Below are positions 17,097 through 26,065 of a DNA stretch of 64,000 nt, in pieces. Source of the stretch: Micromonospora sp. C28SCA-DRY-2 (lineage in GTDB: Bacteria > Actinomycetota > Actinomycetes > Mycobacteriales > Micromonosporaceae); NCBI RefSeq assembly GCF_030519475.1, contig NZ_JAUMKD010000008.1, positions 62,001 through 126,000 on the forward strand, given 5' to 3'. Position 1 is the first letter of the stretch; every line of letters begins with the position of its first letter. The position numbers and the translations under genes are program-made. Below the pieces are notes generated by a model, which ran no database searches, was not told the origin of the DNA, and was given only the letters and a program-made list of their open reading frames with translations.

Positions 17097-18722
17097 TCAG
17101 CCGGTGACCCGGCCGGTGCCGGCGCCGGCGGTCACCGTCGCCTTCACACCGGCGGCCGGCTCCAGGGCGTACGGGTACGGGACGGCGGCGACGCTGCCCG
17201 CTGTCTGCGGCACCCCGGAGTTGACGAAGTGGTTGTCCCGGGCGACCAGCGCGCCGCCGGGGGAGGAGCCCTCGCCGACGTGGGTCGGATCGGTCATGTT
17301 CTCGAAGAAGTTCCCCTCGACCAGCACCCCGGCGCCCGACGTGCTGGCGATGCCGTAGCTGTAGGACGGGTTGGCGGTGTTCACGTAGTAGTTGTTGAAC
17401 ACGTGCACCGGGTTGCCGTACCGGACCCGGGGGTTGCGCTGGAAGCAGTTGCCGAACAGGTTGTGGTGGTAGGTCACCCGCAGCCGGCCGGCGTCCTCAC
17501 CGGAGTTGCCGTCGCTGTGCCCGACCAGGGAGCACTTCACGTGGTCGTGCAGGCGGTTCCAGGAGACCGTGACGTAGTCCGAGCCGTGGGTGATGTCCAG
17601 CAGGCCGTCGTAGTGGTCGGTGCCGCTGGTGGTGTCGCTGGACAGGTCGTTGTGGTCGATCCAGACGTTGCTGGCGTTGTCCAGGTGGATGGCGTCGCCG
17701 TTGCCCACCCCGGCGGGCACCTTCGCGATGGTCAGGTTCCGGACGATCACGTTGCGCACGTCGCGCAGGTTGAGCCCGCAGCCGGTGAGGCCGGAGGCGG
17801 CGCCCACCCCGACGATCGTCTTGTTCGAGCCGCTGCGGATCTCGGTCGAGCAGCCGAACCTGCCGCTCACCCGGACCGTGGTGGGGGTGTCGCCCTTGAC
17901 CGCGTTCGCCAGCGCTGTCGCGTCGGTCACCGTCACCGTGGCGCCGCCCGCGCCGCCGGTGGTGCCGCCGTTGCGGGTGGCCCAGCCGACCAGCCCGGCC
18001 GGCGGGGTGGTCGGCGGTGGCGTGGTGGGCGGGGCGGTGGTCGGCGGGGTGCTGGTGGGCGGGGTCGTGGTGGGCGGGGTCGTGGTGGGCGGGGTGCCGC
18101 CGGCGCCGTCCACCCGCACGTCGTCGAAGACCGCGCTGGCGTACGCGGTGACCAGCGCGATCCGTCCGGCGTCGTACGCGGTGCCGGCGCCGGCGCCGAC
18201 CGGGGTGCCGTCGACGAAGCCGCGGACCGTGCCGCCGTCGGCCTCGATCCGCAGCGTGTACCAGGTGCCGGTGCCGACCGCGAGCGGGATCGAGCCGAGC
18301 GGGGTGATCGAGCTGCCGTTGACCACCTGGAGTTCGGCCCGGCCGGCGTTGGTCAGCGCGAGCCGGTACATCCGGGTGGAACTCTCCACCCGGGCGGCGA
18401 GCCCGACGATCCGGTTCGTGCCGCTGAACGACAGCGGCTTGACCCGGGCCTGCACCTGGTAGTCGGTCCAGCCGGTCTGCCCGGCGAAGGCCCGGGCCAG
18501 CTCGCTGCCGGCGTTGCCCTGGCGGTAGGCGGGGGTGCCGTCGGTGACCACCGTCCAGTCGCCGCCGGACTTGGACCAGCCGTCGGCGGTGCCGTCGTCG
18601 AAGCTGTCGGCGAACAGGGTGGCGGCGTGGGCGCCGGTGGTGACGCCGACGGCGAGCAGGAGGGCGGTCAGGCCGGCGCCGGCGGCGGTCAGTGCCCCGC
18701 GGGGCAGGTGTCTGGAACGCAC
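17097..18722 (-). CDS. Secreted pectate lyase (PL1) with accessory jelly-roll domain
   Basis: A 541-residue exported protein in four parts: a signal peptide (about 1-34, ending AHAA), a beta-sandwich domain of the glucan-binding/laminin-G-like type (about 35-200), a Thr/Pro linker of TTTPP-like repeats, and a PL1 right-handed beta-helix (about 245-541). The lyase part shows the WIDHND strand, the LLDITHGSDYVTVSWN turns and the QRNPRVRYG motif with the catalytic-type Arg. It cleaves polygalacturonate by beta-elimination outside the cell. I chose GTG 18722 because GAGGAG precedes it by about 6 nt and a good signal peptide starts there. It lies downstream of a second lyase and the uronate operon. 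Confidence 0.92.
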   Translation of the reverse strand: MRSRHLPRGALTAAGAGLTALLLAVGVTTGAHAATLFADSFDDGTADGWSKSGGDWTVVTDGTPAYRQGNAGSELARAFAGQTGWTDYQVQARVKPLSFSGTNRIVGLAARVESSTRMYRLALTNAGRAELQVVNGSSITPLGSIPLAVGTGTWYTLRIEADGGTVRGFVDGTPVGAGAGTAYDAGRIALVTAYASAVFDDVRVDGAGGTPPTTTPPTTTPPTSTPPTTAPPTTPPPTTPPAGLVGWATRNGGTTGGAGGATVTVTDATALANAVKGDTPTTVRVSGRFGCSTEIRSGSNKTIVGVGAASGLTGCGLNLRDVRNVIVRNLTIAKVPAGVGNGDAIHLDNASNVWIDHNDLSSDTTSGTDHYDGLLDITHGSDYVTVSWNRLHDHVKCSLVGHSDGNSGEDAGRLRVTYHHNLFGNCFQRNPRVRYGNPVHVFNNYYVNTANPSYSYGIASTSGAGVLVEGNFFENMTDPTHVGEGSSPGGALVARDNHFVNSGVPQTAGSVAAVPYPYALEPAAGVKATVTAGAGTGRVTG

Positions 18723-18825
18723 GGGGGTCTCCTCGGGGTGGGGGTGGCGACGCGCGGGCCTCGGTGGCCCACGAGGGTGGGTGAGGTGGGGGTCCCGGCG
18801 GGCCGCGGCAGGGGGTGGCCGGGCG

Positions 18826-18888
18826 GTGCGCGGGTGAACGGAGCGCGGGTGGGCGTTGTGCGCGGGTGAACGGTGCGCGGGTGGGCGG
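18826..18888. repeat. Direct repeat between the two pectate lyase genes
   Basis: Two near-identical 31-bp copies (18826-18856 and 18858-18888, period 32 bp) share GTGCGCGGGTGAACGG followed by GCGCGGGTGGGCG. The second copy abuts the stop codon of the upstream lyase gene. The role is unknown. Confidence 0.8.
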
Positions 18889-20265
18889 TCAGAGCGGCAG
18901 CCGGCCGGCACCGGCGAGGGCGGCCACCGCCAACGGGACCAGCGGGGCGGGCAGCACCGGGCCGCGTCGCAGCGTCGGCGTCCAGCCGGCGTCGGCGCCC
19001 AGGTCCGGGTCGTGCGCGGCGTTGTACGCGGCCACCAGGTCGACCGGTCGGGCCCGGTCGGCGCCGGCCCGGACCCAGTTGCCGCGGGTGGTGACCGCGG
19101 TGCCACCCCAGTCGTGGAGCAGGTCCGCGGCGGTGATGCCCGGAGCGAGGCTGAAGTGGTTGTTCTCCACGTGCACCGCCGACTGCACGCCGACCCCGAT
19201 CGCGTACGCGAACCCGTCGCCGCCCAACCGGTAGTGGTTGTTGTAGACGTCCACCTGGCCGAAGCGCACCCGCGGCAGCCGTTGCAGCACCGAGTCGAAG
19301 AGGTTGTGGTGCAGCGTCACCTTCAGCCGGTCGACGTCCGGGCCGACGGTGTTGGACGAGCCGATCAGCAGCACCTTGTCCCGCCCGACGAACCGGTTGT
19401 ACGAGGCGGTCACCAGGCTGGCGGTGTGCGTGACGTCCAGCGAACCGTCGTGCACCTGGTACGGCCGGCCGAAGTAGCTCGGCTGAACGCTGTCCGGGTT
19501 GTCGCCGTCGGTGAAGGTGTTGTGGTCGATCCAGACGTTCTCGCTGCGGCGCACCGAGATCTGGTCGTACTGGGAGTTCCAGTTGCCGGTCTCGCCGTCG
19601 GTGGGGGACCAGGCCGGGAAGCAGTCCCGGGCGTCGTGGAGGGTCAGGTTGCGCACGATGACGTTCGGGGCCCGGTCGATCATCAGGGTCAGCCCGGTCA
19701 GCCGGGCGCCGGGCAGCCCGACGATGGTGGTGTTCGGGCCGACGTTGATCTGGGTCTGCCGGGTCTGGTTGGCCACCGACCGCATCCGGGCCGCCTCCAA
19801 CGGGCCGCTGGGCGCCACCCGGCCCCACACCGCCGGGTCGTACGCGGCCAGGTAGGCGTCGAGCGAGTACTCCGGGTCGGCCAGGTCGGCGCAGTCGAGC
19901 AGGTGACCGTCCGGGCCCTCGAAGCCGTCGACGGTGCCGGCCACGTACACGATCTTCGGGGTGGCGTTGCCCGCGTTGGTGGCGTTGTCGCCGCCGAGCG
20001 CGGCGACCAGTCCGGCCCGGGTGGTGACCACGCTGACCTGGTCGGGGGTGGCCGCGGCGCCGCCGGTGGTGCCGGGCCCGGCGGCGGCCCAGCCGTCGCC
20101 CGGCGGCAGGGTCTGCCGACCGAGCTGGCGCGCCGCCCAGGAGAGCTGCCCGTCGGCGTGGGCGGTGGCCGCGGCCGGCGGGGCGGTGGCCGCGGCCGGT
20201 GGCGGGGCCGCCACGAGGATCAGTGCGGCCAGCGCCGCACCGGTTGCGAAGCTCCGCATCGACAT
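18889..20265 (-). CDS. Secreted pectate lyase (PL1), single domain
   Basis: A 458-residue exported protein: a signal peptide (about 1-27) and then a PL1 beta-helix with NTTIVGLPGARLTG, VWIDHNTFTDGD, HDGSLDVTHTASLVTASYN and the LQRLPRVRFG motif bearing the catalytic-type Arg. Unlike its neighbour it has no accessory domain. After the helix it ends in a hydrophobic tail (about 25 residues, LPAPLVPLAVAALAGAG), which could be a weak membrane or wall anchor; no sorting motif is seen. AAGGAA precedes the ATG by 6 nt. It is first in the two-lyase unit, with its own A/T-rich promoter region upstream. Confidence 0.92.
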   Translation of the reverse strand: MSMRSFATGAALAALILVAAPPPAAATAPPAAATAHADGQLSWAARQLGRQTLPPGDGWAAAGPGTTGGAAATPDQVSVVTTRAGLVAALGGDNATNAGNATPKIVYVAGTVDGFEGPDGHLLDCADLADPEYSLDAYLAAYDPAVWGRVAPSGPLEAARMRSVANQTRQTQINVGPNTTIVGLPGARLTGLTLMIDRAPNVIVRNLTLHDARDCFPAWSPTDGETGNWNSQYDQISVRRSENVWIDHNTFTDGDNPDSVQPSYFGRPYQVHDGSLDVTHTASLVTASYNRFVGRDKVLLIGSSNTVGPDVDRLKVTLHHNLFDSVLQRLPRVRFGQVDVYNNHYRLGGDGFAYAIGVGVQSAVHVENNHFSLAPGITAADLLHDWGGTAVTTRGNWVRAGADRARPVDLVAAYNAAHDPDLGADAGWTPTLRRGPVLPAPLVPLAVAALAGAGRLPL

Positions 20266-20302
20266 CGTCCGTTCCTTCGTCGGGATACCGCATTCATCAC
20301 GA

Positions 20303-20332
20303 ACGATAGGAATGGAGGCTTATCGAGGTCAA
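20303..20332 (-). promoter_or_regulatory. Candidate promoter of the pectate lyase pair
   Basis: On the minus strand TTGACC (20332-20327) and TATCGT (20308-20303) are 18 nt apart, about 38 bp before the lyase start, inside the most A/T-rich patch of the area. A short inverted repeat ATATC-AAA-GATAT (20332-20344) abuts the -35 and may be an operator. Confidence 0.4.
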
Positions 20333-20485
20333 TATCAAAGATATGCAGGAATGTTGCAGTTGTCCGGCTCATCCGGCATCGTCCGGCCGGGATCGGCCGG
20401 TGATTGTCAGTAGTTGCCCGATACGGTGGCGGGCTCGATTTGCCGAGTGTTGCGGCCTCCTGTTCCGGTGGTCCGGTCCGCTCTG

Positions 20486-21772
20486 CTATTCCGACGGTGC
20501 GGTCCGGTACGGCGGCACCGCCCACGGCACGCCGAGTTCCGAGGGCAGCCGCCCCCGCTCGGCCGCCCGGCGCAGCACCTCGTTGACACCGCGCACGCAC
20601 AGCACCCGCTCCGGGCCGGCGCCGAGCGGCTCCACCAGGTCGCCGTCGAGCAGCCGCGGCTCGGGCGCCGACCGGAGCGCGTCCAGCACGGCGGTGAACG
20701 CCGCGGTCCGGGCCAGCGGGGCGATCAGCGGCACCGCCGGGTCGGCCCGGTGCTCCAGCAGGTTCTCCAGCAGCCCTCGCCGCCCGGGCACCTCGCGCGG
20801 CCCGGTGTCGCCGGGCAGCAGCAGCCGGTCGGTCGGGTACTCCAGCACGGCCCGCCCGGCGTCCCCGGTCACCAGCACCTCGCCGGCGACGAAGTCCTCG
20901 CCGGCCAGGGTCACCGCGGCCAGCACCGGCGGCCCGGTGCGCGGCCGGATGCGGAGCACGGCGGTGTCCTCCACCTCGATCGGGCGCACCCGGTAGCGCT
21001 CGACCTCGATGCTGGCCGGCCGCACCGGCGTACCGGCCACCGCCTCGGCGACCGCGAGGCACTGCATCACCGCGTGCGCCAGCGGGTTGGCCAGCGCGCC
21101 GTCCAGCACCGGCCGGCCGTGCAGGGTACGCCGGCCGGCCCAGGGCGCCCGAGCGTAGTACGCGTCGGTGCGCCGCCACGCGGCGACGGTGGCGATGTCG
21201 GTGACCGGGCCGAGCCGGCCGGCGGTCACCGCCGCGGTCAGCTCGGTCAGCGCCGCCGAGCCGAGCGCCTGGAACCCCACCTGGCAGGCCCGGCCGGTGG
21301 CGGCCAGCGCGCCGGCCAGCTCGTCGTGCTCGGCCGTCGACAGCACCGGCGGCTTCTCCAGCAGCAGGTCCGCGCCGGCGGCGAGCGCGTCCAGGGCGAC
21401 CGGCAGGTGGGTGTGCGGCGGGGTGCAGACCACCACCACGTCCGGCCGTACGGCGGCCAACATCTCCCGGTGGTCGGTGTGCACGGTGGTCTCCGCCGGC
21501 ACCGGAGCGGCCGGGTCGTCCTCGACCGGCCGCAGGTCCACCAGGGCCGCCAGCCGCAGCCGGCCGGCCGCGTGCAGCGGCGCCAGCACCCGGCGGTGCC
21601 AGCGTCCGTGCCCGTTCGCCCCGACCAGGGCCACCCGGGGCGGGTCGCCCGGCCGGCCGGGTTCGCCCCCGCCCCCGGCGACCGGGTGTGACCCGGACCG
21701 GCCGGTGGGTGCCACCACCGGCTCGCCGGCCGGGCCGGGCCGGGGCGAGCCCGGCGGGGGCGGGCCGGTCAC
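20486..21772 (-). CDS. Gfo/Idh/MocA-family oxidoreductase (operon distal)
   Basis: A 428-residue NAD(P)-dependent oxidoreductase. After a Pro/Gly-rich N-terminal extension of about 45 residues, the Rossmann motif VALVGANGHG begins near residue 50, and LLLEKPPVLS carries the family EKP catalytic Lys. It overlaps the upstream gene by GTGA, so it belongs to the uronate operon. Its substrate is unknown; members oxidise or reduce sugars, polyols and uronates. The start follows from the GTGA overlap, though the long extension leaves some doubt. Confidence 0.82.
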   Translation of the reverse strand: MTGPPPPGSPRPGPAGEPVVAPTGRSGSHPVAGGGGEPGRPGDPPRVALVGANGHGRWHRRVLAPLHAAGRLRLAALVDLRPVEDDPAAPVPAETTVHTDHREMLAAVRPDVVVVCTPPHTHLPVALDALAAGADLLLEKPPVLSTAEHDELAGALAATGRACQVGFQALGSAALTELTAAVTAGRLGPVTDIATVAAWRRTDAYYARAPWAGRRTLHGRPVLDGALANPLAHAVMQCLAVAEAVAGTPVRPASIEVERYRVRPIEVEDTAVLRIRPRTGPPVLAAVTLAGEDFVAGEVLVTGDAGRAVLEYPTDRLLLPGDTGPREVPGRRGLLENLLEHRADPAVPLIAPLARTAAFTAVLDALRSAPEPRLLDGDLVEPLGAGPERVLCVRGVNEVLRRAAERGRLPSELGVPWAVPPYRTAPSE

Positions 21773-23259
21773 CGGGCACCGGCCAGGGTCGCCGGCACCC
21801 CGTGCCGGGTCAGGTCGGTCAGCCAGCCCACCACGTCGGCGCGGACCTCGGCGTCCTCGGCCACCTCGGCGGGGAAGATCTCGCGCAGGGCGAAGGCCGC
21901 GTCCACCGCGCCGGCCGGGGTGGGCCGGGCGGCGGCCAGCGCGGTCCGGATCCGGTCGGCGAGCGGATCCTGCAACGGCAGCGGGGACCCGTCGTCGGCG
22001 GCGCCCTGGGCGAAGCGCAGCCAGGCGGCGACCACCAGCGCGGCCCAGCGCGCGGGCCGGCCGGCGGCGCGCAGGTCGGCGATGGTGTGCAGGACCCGCT
22101 GCGGCAGCTTCTGCGAGCCGTCCATCGCCACCTGGAGGGTGCGGTGCCGGATCGCCGGGTTGCCGAACCGGTCCAGCACCTGCTCGCCGTAGTCGACCAC
22201 CCGGATCCCGTCGGGCGGGGTGAAGCTGGGCGCGACGTCCTCGGCGACCAGCCGGCGCAGCACGTCGGCCAGGTGCGGCAGGGCGAGCGCGTCGGCGACC
22301 GTCGCGCAGCCGGCCAGCGCGCCGAGGTAGGCGGTGGCCGAGTGCACCCCGTTCAGGGCGCGCAGCTTCAGCCGCTCCCACGGGCCGGCGTCGGCGCAGA
22401 GCACCGCACCGGCCCGCTCCCAGGCCGGCCGGCCGCCGGGGAAGTCGTCCTCGATCACCCACTGCGCGTACGGCTCGGCGGCCACCGCTGCCAGGTCGGT
22501 CACCCCGAGCGCGTGGCGGGCCACGTCGAGGGTCTCCGCCGTGCTGGCCGGCACGATCCGGTCCACCATGGTGCCCGGGAAGGAGACCTGCTCGCCGACC
22601 CAGCCCACGGCGTGCCCGGGCGCGCCCGCGTACGCCAGCGCCTGCTCGACCAGGCCGCGCAGCCGGCGACCGTTGGCCGGCAGGTTGTCGCAGCTGACCA
22701 GCGCGACCGGCCCGGCGTCGGCGGCGGCCCGGGCCAGCAGGCCGCGCACCAGCAGCCCCGGCACGGTCGCCGGCGGCCGGTCACCGGCCAGGTCGGCGGC
22801 GAGCGCCGGGTCCGGCCGCAGTGCACCGCTGGCCGGGTCGAGCTGGTACGCCTTCTCGGTCACGGTCAGCGTGACCACCCGGATCGCCGGGTCGGCGAGC
22901 AACGCCACCACCGCCGCCGGGTCGCTGGCCGCGTGCCGCACCCCGGCCAGCGCGCCCACCACCCGGGTCGTCACGCCGTCCGCGGCCAGCGTGGTGACGC
23001 TGAACAGGTTGTCCTGCGCGGTCAGGTCCTCGACCAGCGCGGCGTTGCGCGGGGCGACGCCGACGATGCCCCAGTCGCCGCCGGCCGCGCCGACCGCCGC
23101 CTCGGTGTATACCGCCTGGTGGGCCCGGTGGAACGCGCCGAGGCCCAGGTGCAGCACGCCGGCCGGCACGGTGCCGGGGCGCAGCAGCGGCCGGCTCGCC
23201 GCCGGCAGCCGGCGCAGCGAGCCGAGCCCGAGCCGGGACGCGCCGACGGTCAGCGCCAT
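21769..23259 (-). CDS. Mannitol dehydrogenase-family oxidoreductase, probable tagaturonate/fructuronate reductase
   Basis: A 496-residue polyol-specific long-chain dehydrogenase/reductase: N-terminal GVLHLGLGAFHRAHQAVY with the cofactor loop, VTLTVTEKAYQLD, SCDNLPANG with the family Asn, and CSHTATAYLG-like NGVHSATAYLG in the C-terminal domain. Together with UxaC this should act as UxaB or UxuB, reducing tagaturonate to altronate or fructuronate to mannonate. Sequence alone does not separate these from mannitol dehydrogenase. It overlaps the dehydratase gene by 10 nt and the next gene by 4 nt, so the operon is translationally coupled. Confidence 0.85.
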   Translation of the reverse strand: MALTVGASRLGLGSLRRLPAASRPLLRPGTVPAGVLHLGLGAFHRAHQAVYTEAAVGAAGGDWGIVGVAPRNAALVEDLTAQDNLFSVTTLAADGVTTRVVGALAGVRHAASDPAAVVALLADPAIRVVTLTVTEKAYQLDPASGALRPDPALAADLAGDRPPATVPGLLVRGLLARAAADAGPVALVSCDNLPANGRRLRGLVEQALAYAGAPGHAVGWVGEQVSFPGTMVDRIVPASTAETLDVARHALGVTDLAAVAAEPYAQWVIEDDFPGGRPAWERAGAVLCADAGPWERLKLRALNGVHSATAYLGALAGCATVADALALPHLADVLRRLVAEDVAPSFTPPDGIRVVDYGEQVLDRFGNPAIRHRTLQVAMDGSQKLPQRVLHTIADLRAAGRPARWAALVVAAWLRFAQGAADDGSPLPLQDPLADRIRTALAAARPTPAGAVDAAFALREIFPAEVAEDAEVRADVVGWLTDLTRHGVPATLAGAR

Positions 23260-24554
23260 GCCGGACCGTCCGGGAAGCGGAACCGGGCGACCGACTCCGG
23301 CCGCATGGTGCTGCTGTAGCCGGGCGCGGTGGGCGGCAGGTACCGGCCGTCGCGGGTGCGCACCGGATCGACGAAGTGCTCGTGCAGGTGGTCGACGTAC
23401 TCGATCATCCGGCCGTCCAGGCTGGTGCCCACCCGCAGGTAGTCGAAGATCGCCAGGTGCTGGACGTACTCGCAGAGCCCGACGCCGCCGGCGTGCGGGC
23501 AGACCGGCACCCCGAACTTCGCCGCCATCAGCAGCTCGGCGAGGACCTCGTCGACCCCGCCGACCCGGCAGGCGTCGACCTGCATCACCCCGATCGCCTC
23601 GGCCTGGAGCAACTGCTTGAAGATCACCTTGTTGGCGGCGACCTCGCCGGTGGCCACCCGGCAACGCCCGCCGGTCAGCTCGCCGACGGCCCGGGCGATC
23701 CGGGCGTGGCCGAGGATGTCGTCGGCGTGCGTGGGCTCCTCCATCCAGTACGGGTCCACCTCGGCCAGCACGGTCATCGCGGCGATCGCCTCGTCGACCC
23801 CCCACACCTGGTTGGCGTCCATCATCAGCAGCGCGTCCGGGCCGATCTCGGCCCGGATGATCCGGGCCCGGCGCAGGTCGTCGGCGAGGGGCCCGCCGAC
23901 CTTCATCTTCATCGCCCGCCAGCCGTCCGCGTACGCCCGCCGGGTCAGTGCCCGCACCTTGTCGTCCGGGTAGCCCAGCCACCCCACCGAGGTGGTGTAC
24001 GCGGGGAACCCGTCGCGCTCCAGCGCGGCCAGCCGGTCGGGCAGCCCGTCGCGCCCCTTGTCCAGCAGGGCGGCCGCCTCGTCCGGGGTGAGCGCGTCGG
24101 CGATGTGCTGGAAGTCGACGCAGCCGACCAGGTCGTCGGTGGGCAGCTCGGCCAGGTACCGCCAGAGCGGCTGCCCGGCCAGCTTGGCCCGCAGGTCCCA
24201 GACCGCGTTGACCAGCGCCCCGGTGGCCATGTGGATGACCCCCTTCTCCGGCCCCAGCCAGCGCAGCTGCACGTCGGCGACGAGCGAGCGCCAGAACGCC
24301 ACCGGCTCGGCGGCGATCTCGGCGACCGTGCGACCGCGCACGTGGTGTTCCAGCGCCCGGACGGCGGCGCAGGTCAGCTCGTTGCCCCGGCCGTTGGTGA
24401 AGGTGAAGCCGGTGCCGGTCGGCCCGGCGTCGGTGCCCAGCTCCACGTAGGTGGCCGAGTAGTCGCCCCGGTTGATCGCGTCCGAGCCGTCGCCCCGCGC
24501 CGCGGTCGGGAACCGGACGTCGTGCACGTCCACGGAGGTGATGGTGACGCTCAT
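23250..24554 (-). CDS. Enolase-superfamily sugar-acid dehydratase, L-fuconate dehydratase (FucD/ENOSF1) type
   Basis: A 434-residue member of the mandelate-racemase group. Catalytic features are the K-x-K pair 216/218 (KMKVGG), metal ligands Asp246, Glu272 and Glu304, and His354 in CPHAGGVGLCE. Long segments such as LRWLGPEKGVIH, PAYTTSVGWLGY, DDILGHA and VQHLAIFDY closely match the FucD/ENOSF1 subfamily as I know it. Family enzymes dehydrate L-fuconate, and characterised FucD also accepts other acid sugars including altronate. In this operon it most likely makes 2-keto-3-deoxygluconate from altronate. An in-frame ATG at 24614, with GGGGAG before it, would add 20 residues encoded by a repeated element. 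Confidence 0.88.
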   Translation of the reverse strand: MSVTITSVDVHDVRFPTAARGDGSDAINRGDYSATYVELGTDAGPTGTGFTFTNGRGNELTCAAVRALEHHVRGRTVAEIAAEPVAFWRSLVADVQLRWLGPEKGVIHMATGALVNAVWDLRAKLAGQPLWRYLAELPTDDLVGCVDFQHIADALTPDEAAALLDKGRDGLPDRLAALERDGFPAYTTSVGWLGYPDDKVRALTRRAYADGWRAMKMKVGGPLADDLRRARIIRAEIGPDALLMMDANQVWGVDEAIAAMTVLAEVDPYWMEEPTHADDILGHARIARAVGELTGGRCRVATGEVAANKVIFKQLLQAEAIGVMQVDACRVGGVDEVLAELLMAAKFGVPVCPHAGGVGLCEYVQHLAIFDYLRVGTSLDGRMIEYVDHLHEHFVDPVRTRDGRYLPPTAPGYSSTMRPESVARFRFPDGPAWR

Positions 24555-24614
24555 GCCGGTTCCCCTCTCGTTCGCGACCGCGGGGCTCCGTCGCGCCGCA
24601 CTCCGCACGCTCAT
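24555..24614 (-). repeat. 60-bp in-frame stop/start mini-element (copy A)
   Basis: On the minus strand this starts at ATGAGCGT overlapping the uxaC stop and runs 60 bp to a second ATGAGCGT, the dehydratase start. It shares TGAGCGxGxGGAGTG and GAGCCCCGCGGTCGCGAACG with the element at 62737-62796. It contains an inverted repeat GCGAC/GTCGC and the purine-rich GAGAGGGG ribosome site of the downstream ATG. Confidence 0.7.
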
Positions 24615-26041
24615 TGCGACTCCCCGAAGTTGAAGACCCGTTTCGGCAGCCGGTAGGCCAGGTCCACGATGGTCTCGGCGGCCTCCGCCATCGGCAACCG
24701 GTGCTCGGCGACCAGCCGGGCCAGGAAGCCGGCGTCCACCCGGCGGGCCACGTCGTGGCGCACCGGGATCGAGCAGAACGCCCGGGTGTCGTCGACGAAG
24801 CCGGCGGTGTTGTAGAACCCGGCGGTCTCGGTGACCGCCTCCCGGAACCGGCGCAGCACCTCGGGGGAGTCCAGGAACCACCAGGGCGCGCCGAGGTAGA
24901 GCGCGGCGTAGCCACCGGCCAGCGGGGCCAGTTCCCGGGTGAAGGTGTACTCGTCCAGGGTGTAGAGCACCACCCGCAGCCGGGGATCGTTGCCGTACGC
25001 GTCCAGCAGCGGGGCGAGCGCGTGCACGTACTCGGTGGCCTGCGGCACGTCGCCGCCGACGTCGCGGCCGTGCCGGGCGTGCAGCCACCGGTTGTGGTTG
25101 CGCACCGCGCCCGGGTGCAGCTGCATGACCAGCCCGTCCTCCAGCGACATCCGGGCGAACTCCAGCAGCATGTGTGCCCGGAACGCCTCCGCGTCACCGG
25201 CCTCGGCCCGCCCCCGCCGGAGCCGGTCGTAGAGCGTCGCCGCCTCGGCCGGGGCCAGGTCGAGCGTCCGGGCGGTGGGATGGCCGTGGTCGGAGGAGGT
25301 GGCGCCGGCCGCGACGAACGCCGCCCGCCGGGCGCGCAGCGCGGCCAGGTAGCCGGCGTACCGGCCGGTGTCCTCGCCGGTCAGCTCGCCGAGCCGGTCC
25401 ACGTTGGCCGGCCAGTTGTCGAACTCCGGGTCCACCACGTCGTCCGGGCGGAAGGTGGTCACCACCCGCCCGCCCGGCCCGCCCCAGCCGTCCGCGGCGA
25501 GCTTGGCGTGCTGCCCCAGGTCGTCCAGGGGTGACTCGGTGGTGGCGAGCACCTCGATGTTGAACCGCTCGAACAGCGCCCGGGGCCGGAAGCCCGGCTC
25601 GGCCAGCCGGGCGGCCAGCTCGTCGTAGACCGCGTCGGCGGTGGCCGGGGAGAGGGCGGTGCCCACCCCGAACACCTCGGTGAAGGTCTGCTCCAGCCAG
25701 AGCCGGGACGGGGTGCCGCGGAACAGGTGCCAGTGCGCGGCGAACCGGCGCCAGATCCGCCGGCCGTCGGTCTCCACCGGACTGCCGTCCCGGCTCGGCA
25801 CGCCCAGCTCGGCCGGGGGTACGCCCTGGCTGAGCAGCATCCGGGTCAGGTAGTGGTCGGGGACGATGAGCAGCCGGGCCGGGTCGGGGAACGGCCGGTC
25901 CTCGGCCAGCAACGCCGGGTCGACGTGCCCGTGCGGGGAGATGATCGGCAGCTCGGCCGCCAGCGCGTACAGCTCCCGGGCCAGCGCGCGCTGGCCCGGC
26001 TCGGCGGGCAGGAGCAGGTCGGTACGGGGCATGGTGGGCAC
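24611..26041 (-). CDS. uxaC: Glucuronate/galacturonate isomerase
   Basis: A 476-residue UxaC-type uronate isomerase (amidohydrolase-like TIM barrel). The N-terminal metal motif SPHGHVDP has His37 and His39. TTESPLDDL, WWFLDSPEVLRRFRE, FYNTAGFVDDTRAF and the C-terminal AYRLPKRVFNFG are family signatures. It converts galacturonate to tagaturonate, or glucuronate to fructuronate, in the cytoplasm. GTG 26041 is taken as the start; ATG 26032, three codons later, is also possible and neither has a strong ribosome site. It is the second gene of the leftward LacI-controlled operon. Confidence 0.95.
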   Translation of the reverse strand: MPTMPRTDLLLPAEPGQRALARELYALAAELPIISPHGHVDPALLAEDRPFPDPARLLIVPDHYLTRMLLSQGVPPAELGVPSRDGSPVETDGRRIWRRFAAHWHLFRGTPSRLWLEQTFTEVFGVGTALSPATADAVYDELAARLAEPGFRPRALFERFNIEVLATTESPLDDLGQHAKLAADGWGGPGGRVVTTFRPDDVVDPEFDNWPANVDRLGELTGEDTGRYAGYLAALRARRAAFVAAGATSSDHGHPTARTLDLAPAEAATLYDRLRRGRAEAGDAEAFRAHMLLEFARMSLEDGLVMQLHPGAVRNHNRWLHARHGRDVGGDVPQATEYVHALAPLLDAYGNDPRLRVVLYTLDEYTFTRELAPLAGGYAALYLGAPWWFLDSPEVLRRFREAVTETAGFYNTAGFVDDTRAFCSIPVRHDVARRVDAGFLARLVAEHRLPMAEAAETIVDLAYRLPKRVFNFGESQ

Positions 26042-26065
26042 GGAATGCGGCTCCCGGGGTCGAGG

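Noticed and set aside
18722..19106. Longer reading frame upstream of the two-domain pectate lyase start.
   Set aside because: The extra 128 codons run through the upstream gene's end and a direct repeat; the signal peptide and ribosome site fit GTG 18722.
20344..20365. TGCA-N7-TGCA pattern upstream of the pectate lyases as a third LacI operator.
   Set aside because: The half-site spacing is one base off and the inner bases do not match O1/O2, so it is not a convincing site.
23250..24554. Calling the dehydratase a mannonate dehydratase (ManD).
   Set aside because: The conserved segments match the FucD/ENOSF1 subfamily, not ManD, and the uronate role is better stated as inference.
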